Below are positions 59,591 to 64,000 of a DNA stretch of 64,000 nucleotides, in pieces. The first letter of the stretch is position 1, and every line of letters starts with the position of its first letter. Source of the DNA: Gnetum montanum (taxonomy: Eukaryota; Streptophyta; Gnetopsida; Gnetales; Gnetaceae). The stretch spans positions 1,217,527-1,281,526 of the forward strand of contig MNCI01004872.1 in the NCBI GenBank assembly GCA_015680685.1, written 5' to 3'. The notes under the pieces are model-generated. The model did not search any database. It had not been told where the DNA came from and saw only the letters and a program-made list of their open reading frames with translations. The position numbers were made by a program, and so were the translations under genes.

Positions 59591-60448
59591 TGGCATGCTG
59601 AGGTTGCATCTTCCTTAGTTTCCATCAACAAGATGCCATTGATGCAATCCCATCGATGCAATCACATCGATGTGTGGTTTGATCCATTGACATGATCCAA
59701 TTGATGTAGTGTTTTTCTTTGCTTATAAATAGTGCTAACCAATTACAATTATGGAATTTCATAGTTAATATCCCAACAAAGCTCTTGCATTTTGTTCATT
59801 TGATAGCTAGAATATTTTCTAAGTGCTCAAAGTAGAAGTAGGAAGTATATGGATCTTGAATCAAACACTGATGTTCCTAAGCATCTTGGTGTGATCAATG
59901 ATAAACATGAGCTTTCTTCATAAATCTTGTAGCATTTGGAAATAGATTAATGTTTACTTAATGGATTTATTATTTAAGCAATTTAATTTAATGCATTAAA
60001 TTAATGAACTAAATAGCAATTAATTAAAGAACATAAGTATGACCATTTTGAGCATATATTAATGTTTCGTAATCCCAGTAGCGCTTAATGCTTGGTAATC
60101 CTATAATGTTATAAAGTAGTTTAGGATGTGTACGATAAATGGGAATAGATTCTTATGTTAGGATTAGCTATGATATTAGTTAGTTAGTAGATTAATCAAG
60201 CATTTAATTACTTTATTTTCTTGCACTTAGGTGATTAAAACAATAAATATAAATGATGAAAATCATATACCTTACTTACATTTAACCGTACATTTGCACT
60301 TCACAAGTGAAAATAAGAGGAAAACAATCACATACATTAGATTCATTTCCTAGACCTAGTGCACTACAGTCTATAGAATTTGATTAGATCACTTAGTGAA
60401 TGCTAGTGATTCATATGGTTGGGTGTTGGGACTACTTGCTGCTCACCA
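59591..60448 (+). repeat. 5' LTR of element C
   Basis: The 3' end (CTCACCA, 60448) is fixed by the primer site. The 5' end is estimated from the length of A's LTR. TATAAATAG at 59724-59732. U3 carries three to four copies of a CATCGATGCAATC-like word (59.63-59.71 kb). U5 keeps GACCATTTTGAGCATA and GATTAATGTTTACTTAATGG in common with A. Confidence 0.82.
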
Positions 60449-60468
60449 TTGGTGTCTTTGTTAGTGAC
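60449..60468 (+). promoter_or_regulatory. Primer binding site of element C
   Basis: TTGGTGTCTTTGTTAGTGAC directly follows the LTR end. It fits TTGGCGCCGTTGCCGGGGAT mainly through C-to-T differences, the same site as in A but with different lesions. Confidence 0.65.
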
Positions 60469-60529
60469 TTTAGTTAGCTACATGCACTACCTAGGAGTTA
60501 GTGAAATTATTCAACAACATTGTAATGAA

Positions 60530-62900
60530 CCTTAAAGTTGAAATCATTAAAAAATAATAATAATAGTAAAATCACATTGTTTTTATTTCAAATGAAAATG
60601 TATTTTTCTCACAAGGTTGAATCTTCACCATTTTCAAGCATACATCCAATTAACAAGACCATAAATGGTCAGAACCACCAATGCCCCAATAATGCAAAGT
60701 TCTCTATACTCATCCTAATGAATATGTACCAAACTTCATCTTCATCCTACACCAAGATGAACAACTATGATGGAGGGACATGGAGGATAACATTGTGTTG
60801 TTGCCCAATCAATTAGTTCTCATGATGTTGCTCCAAACTCTCATGAGATTAGGCATCTAGGGGCTCAATGTTGAATACATTATGTAGGACCACTACTATC
60901 AGGATTACCATTACATTGAGGCATAATGCAAGAAAAATTGGTCATAGGAGATGCATTACAAATCATTGAAGGAAAAATAGTTCACAAAATCCTTGTTCCT
61001 ATAGGCTAGAAAGAAGGAGAGGATCCTTTTTCTAGGGGTTCTCAATTCACAAACTCTCCTCCCCTTGTCTCACCCCTTGTCTCAAATGAAAGGACCCTTA
61101 ACTAGAACTTACCATCCACTATGAACAATCTTTGTTTAAGAAAGAATGGATCCCATGATCATGGGGGATACAAAGTTGGGAGTGAAGGCAAGAATATGGA
61201 CAAACTTCAAGATGAAAAAAAGCATGATTATTATGGCCATGACCAAACAAGAGGGGGTAGCAAGCATGGCGCTAGTGCTAGCTCTCCTCCCTTTTCATAT
61301 TTGACATCCTCATCTTCTTTATTCTCTAGCTTTAACTAAAGTTGTAGAGGACATGACCATGATGGAGGTGACTAGTGAAACAGAGATGATGATAGGACCT
61401 ATCGAAATAGTAGAGACTAGGGGCATGGGCAATCAAGGGAGGCCCACCACTACAAAATAAGGGACAATAGAGAATATCATAGGCATCATGGCCATCACAG
61501 GGGTTATGATTATGATGAGCATTTTCTTGTAACAAGAAACATGTTGAATATTGTAGAGGCCATGAGAATTGTAACAAGGCATATGAAAGATAGCAGAATT
61601 AAAAGGTTGAATACGAATAATATCCCCAAGTTTGAAGGGGGATACAACTCAAATCCATAAAATTATCTTCAAGCCTTTCATGATGCTTGTGCCTTGTAGA
61701 ACATAGAAAAAATGGCAAAAAATAAAGCTATTCACAAGGAGACTAATTAAGAAGGCTAAAATTTTATACTAGTCCTTAGAACTAGAATTAATCAAGCAAT
61801 GGAGTACAATGCTTGAACTTCTCAATTACAAGTATCAAATGTACTCCCAAGTATCCAATCTAATGAAGTAGATCCAAGGATGAAGACAAGGAACACATGA
61901 ATCCCTGGATGTGGCCATGGGTAGATACTACTCTCTATTGCACAAGTACCTAGGCCATGACATTTCTTAAAGGGTGCAGCTCCACCATATCATAAATTGG
62001 ATTTAAATAAAAACAAGGAGAACTCTTGGGGTCTATGCCTAAGGAAGACTTTTAGGACTTAGAGCCCATCAAATCCAAAGGCTAATTGAGTAGGTGGCCA
62101 AAGGAGAAGGTGAGTTGTGAGAAAGGAAAAGTACATAGGAGTACAACTAGGCCCCTTCCATCCAAAAAAAGGAATTCTAGTTTTGTGACAATGAGGAGGA
62201 GGCATCACTTAATGAAGTGGTGCAACATAAAACCTTGCTAATAAAAAAATATGTTTCTGAAATATTAGCCAAGTTAGATGAAATATGAGATTATTTTAAT
62301 GAAAAATTCCAAACTACTCTAAAAATCTTAGAAGTATCTAAAGAGAAAGGTAGTAGTCATGACTGAAGAAAAATGAAAGAAGCTAAACGTGCCCACCAAA
62401 GGGGTAAGGGCAAAGCTGCTACTGTTGAAGAGGTTGTGGAATCTAAAATAGATGATGATTGTGGGAGTAACATCTGCCACTATGACCATCCTAAGGGATG
62501 TTGCCTAATTATGTCACATTTTCAAGAATATGGGGTATATGCGCTAAATCCTAGCTTAGCAAAAAGGCAAGCACCTAGGAGGTTGTCTTATCCAATACCA
62601 ACTATAGGTAGCTCCACTAATAACAAGTCTACTATTCAAGTGAAGCTTCACCCCAACATCATGAGCATTACTAGTAGTTGCAACATCCACATTCATCGAG
62701 GATGCCACCATCAAGGTAGTAATACCCTTACCGGAAACCAAATTCCTGTGGGTACTATGTTTAGTAGAAAATTTCTTCATGTGAGTCTTCTAGTCATGGC
62801 TCCTTTCAATAGCACTACTACCCTCCTAAATACTATAGAGCTCAATATATAGGATGGGAATTCGCATTTTCATTCTACCCTCCTCATCCTTCTACATGTA
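60530..62900 (+). pseudogene. Gag of element C
   Basis: Collinear with A gag. N-terminal NEYVPNF and ILHQDEQLWWRDM type words (60.72-60.78 kb); a Gly/Asp/His-rich linker open at 61121-61339; core FKACLMMLVPCR-like remnants near 61.68 kb and ELELIKQWSTML near 61.79 kb. A tail at 62373-62852 has KRAHQRGKGKAATVEEV and a Cys/His segment CHYDHPKGCC also found in A. Multiple stops and shifts. The tail is the best conserved part in both copies. Confidence 0.75.
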
Positions 62901-63179
62901 TATCATCATCTTCAACTCAATTATCACCAGCTCCATCCATTTAAGAAAAATTCCTACCAAACTGTAGTAAAGAAATGCCATAAGGGATGTTAACTTATAG
63001 CTTGCTCCTTAATTGAGAGGTTCAAGAAATAAACCCTACAAAATACCTTTCTTCTAAACAAAAAATCCTTCTAATCCCTCAGATACACTTGTAGTTAATG
63101 ATCCTACTTCTCCCTCATCCTCTACAACCTCATTCGAGGTCCCTTCAAACTAAATGCCTCCCAAAGTGCATAACATGAT

Positions 63180-63590
63180 GTTGAGCCATGCCTTCATAGA
63201 TTAGATAAAAGTTGGTCATCTTTGTAGGAAAAGATCTAATCCTAGGAGTTCCCTTATTTATTTGCAAATCACTAGGAATGAGACTTGCAAGGCTCTTCTA
63301 GATTCAATTTTTGATGTGAATTGTATTTCTCATGAATTATACAAAGTATGGAACTTACCTTCACTCAAGATGAGTAACATTCATCTTGAGTTGGTAGATC
63401 AGTCAATCATAGTCTGCTTGGAACTAGTGAAGGACATTGTGACCACCATTTGTGGATCATCCTATCCTACTGACTTTCTAATGATTTATGTAGACAGCTA
63501 CAAAGGGGACTTCCTAATCATCATGAGAAGGGATTAGTTGAGCACAATTGATGCATGATTGGGAATTTGAGACCTCTCATTGGAAATTTT
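63180..63590 (+). pseudogene. Aspartic protease of element C
   Basis: ITRNETCKALLDSIFDVNCI is the retropepsin entry, with the D-S-G-S motif changed to D-S-I-F. ELVKDIVTTICGSSYPTDFL follows, then the second signature, read as LIIMRRD and a stop where A has IIIGRAWL. Confidence 0.8.
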
Positions 63591-64000
63591 CAAAAAACAA
63601 AACTTTGAAAAGATAGAGAGAAAGCACATTCCATGCATCACATACAATGACATAGGGTGCAATTGTGTGTAGAAATTATGGATCATAATAAGCACATCTA
63701 TCATAGCATGTAAATAGTGTGATGATGTGACATAGATTCAAAGGTGTTTATATGTAGTAGTCACAAACTCAGAGGTCACCCAATGGTTGATAGTTAAACC
63801 TAATAGAAACTTAACAATATGCATGGAACCAACTAAGAGCCTTTTAAGTGCCTACATTGAAGGCATGAATGAACTAGAGCAAGTTCATTGCTAACTCTCT
63901 AATGATAAATGTGATGAAATTAAATGGGAAGAGTTGGAGATCCATGAAAGCTTTAAATAGGAGCCCTTTGATCTAACAAATTTGTCAACTGGAATGGAAT
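63591..64000 (+). other. Linker of element C toward RT, cut by the window end
   Basis: Matches A at about 48.43-48.8 kb (TACAATGAT, GTGCAATTGTGTGTA, GAGATCCATGA words). No RT motif is reached before 64000. Confidence 0.6.

Larger units (their letters stand above)
59591..64000 (+). mobile_element. Athila/Tat-like Gypsy element C, 5' half
   Basis: The LTR (about 59591-60448), primer site, gag and protease are collinear with element A and on the same strand. The element continues past the window end. A and C differ widely, so they are separate old insertions and not a recent duplication. Confidence 0.88.

Overview
The window looks like intergenic DNA from a seed plant with a very large genome. 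A gymnosperm is my best guess; no sequence here proves it. The grounds are strong AT richness, almost no open frames above 150 codons, nested and heavily mutated LTR retrotransposons of several plant lineages (Copia Tork-like, Gypsy chromovirus, Gypsy Tat, Gypsy Athila/Tat-like), a decayed Mutator-like transposase and a plant-transposon Ulp1 gene. I found no intact host gene, tRNA, CRISPR array or bacterial operon.

Layout. 1-952: minus-strand LTR of an Athila/Tat-like element, clearly less mutated than its relatives further right. 2318-7492: nearly complete Copia element on the minus strand, with both LTRs, primer site, polypurine tract, a near-perfect 5-bp target duplication, and an oppositely oriented LTR plus pol tail inside it. 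8325-26250: DNA-transposon territory. Two related tandem arrays in opposite orientation (8325-10515 and 20450-22170) flank a MULE transposase pseudogene (about 12.08-14.9 kb) and a second transposon-type gene (about 17.64-19.0 kb). To their right, on the minus strand, is a Ulp1/C48 protease pseudogene (about 23.15-25.3 kb). 26300-29311: a minisatellite, a gene-like but unassigned stretch, and a recognisable TMEM115/rhomboid-like-19 pseudogene broken by frameshifts and a 240-bp hAT-like insertion. 29990-33390: plus-strand Tat Gypsy pol with two RNase H domains, truncated at its 5' side. 33963-39480: minus-strand chromovirus (B1) with LTR, chromodomain, integrase, RT, protease and gag; a 5S-rRNA-like segment lies in its leader. 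43751-44430 and 54228-58840: a second copy (B2) of that chromovirus, split by an Athila/Tat-like element (A, 44431-54227) with a perfect ATTAC target duplication. 59591-64000: the 5' half of another Athila/Tat-like element (C), running off the window.

How it fits together. Every coding segment belongs to a mobile element, apart from the TMEM115-like pseudogene. The retroelements are dead: catalytic residues are lost, stops are frequent, and primer-site differences from the expected sequence are largely C-to-T and G-to-A, as expected of methylated DNA. The least ordinary features are the inverted tandem arrays around the MULE genes and the 5S-like block in the chromovirus leader.
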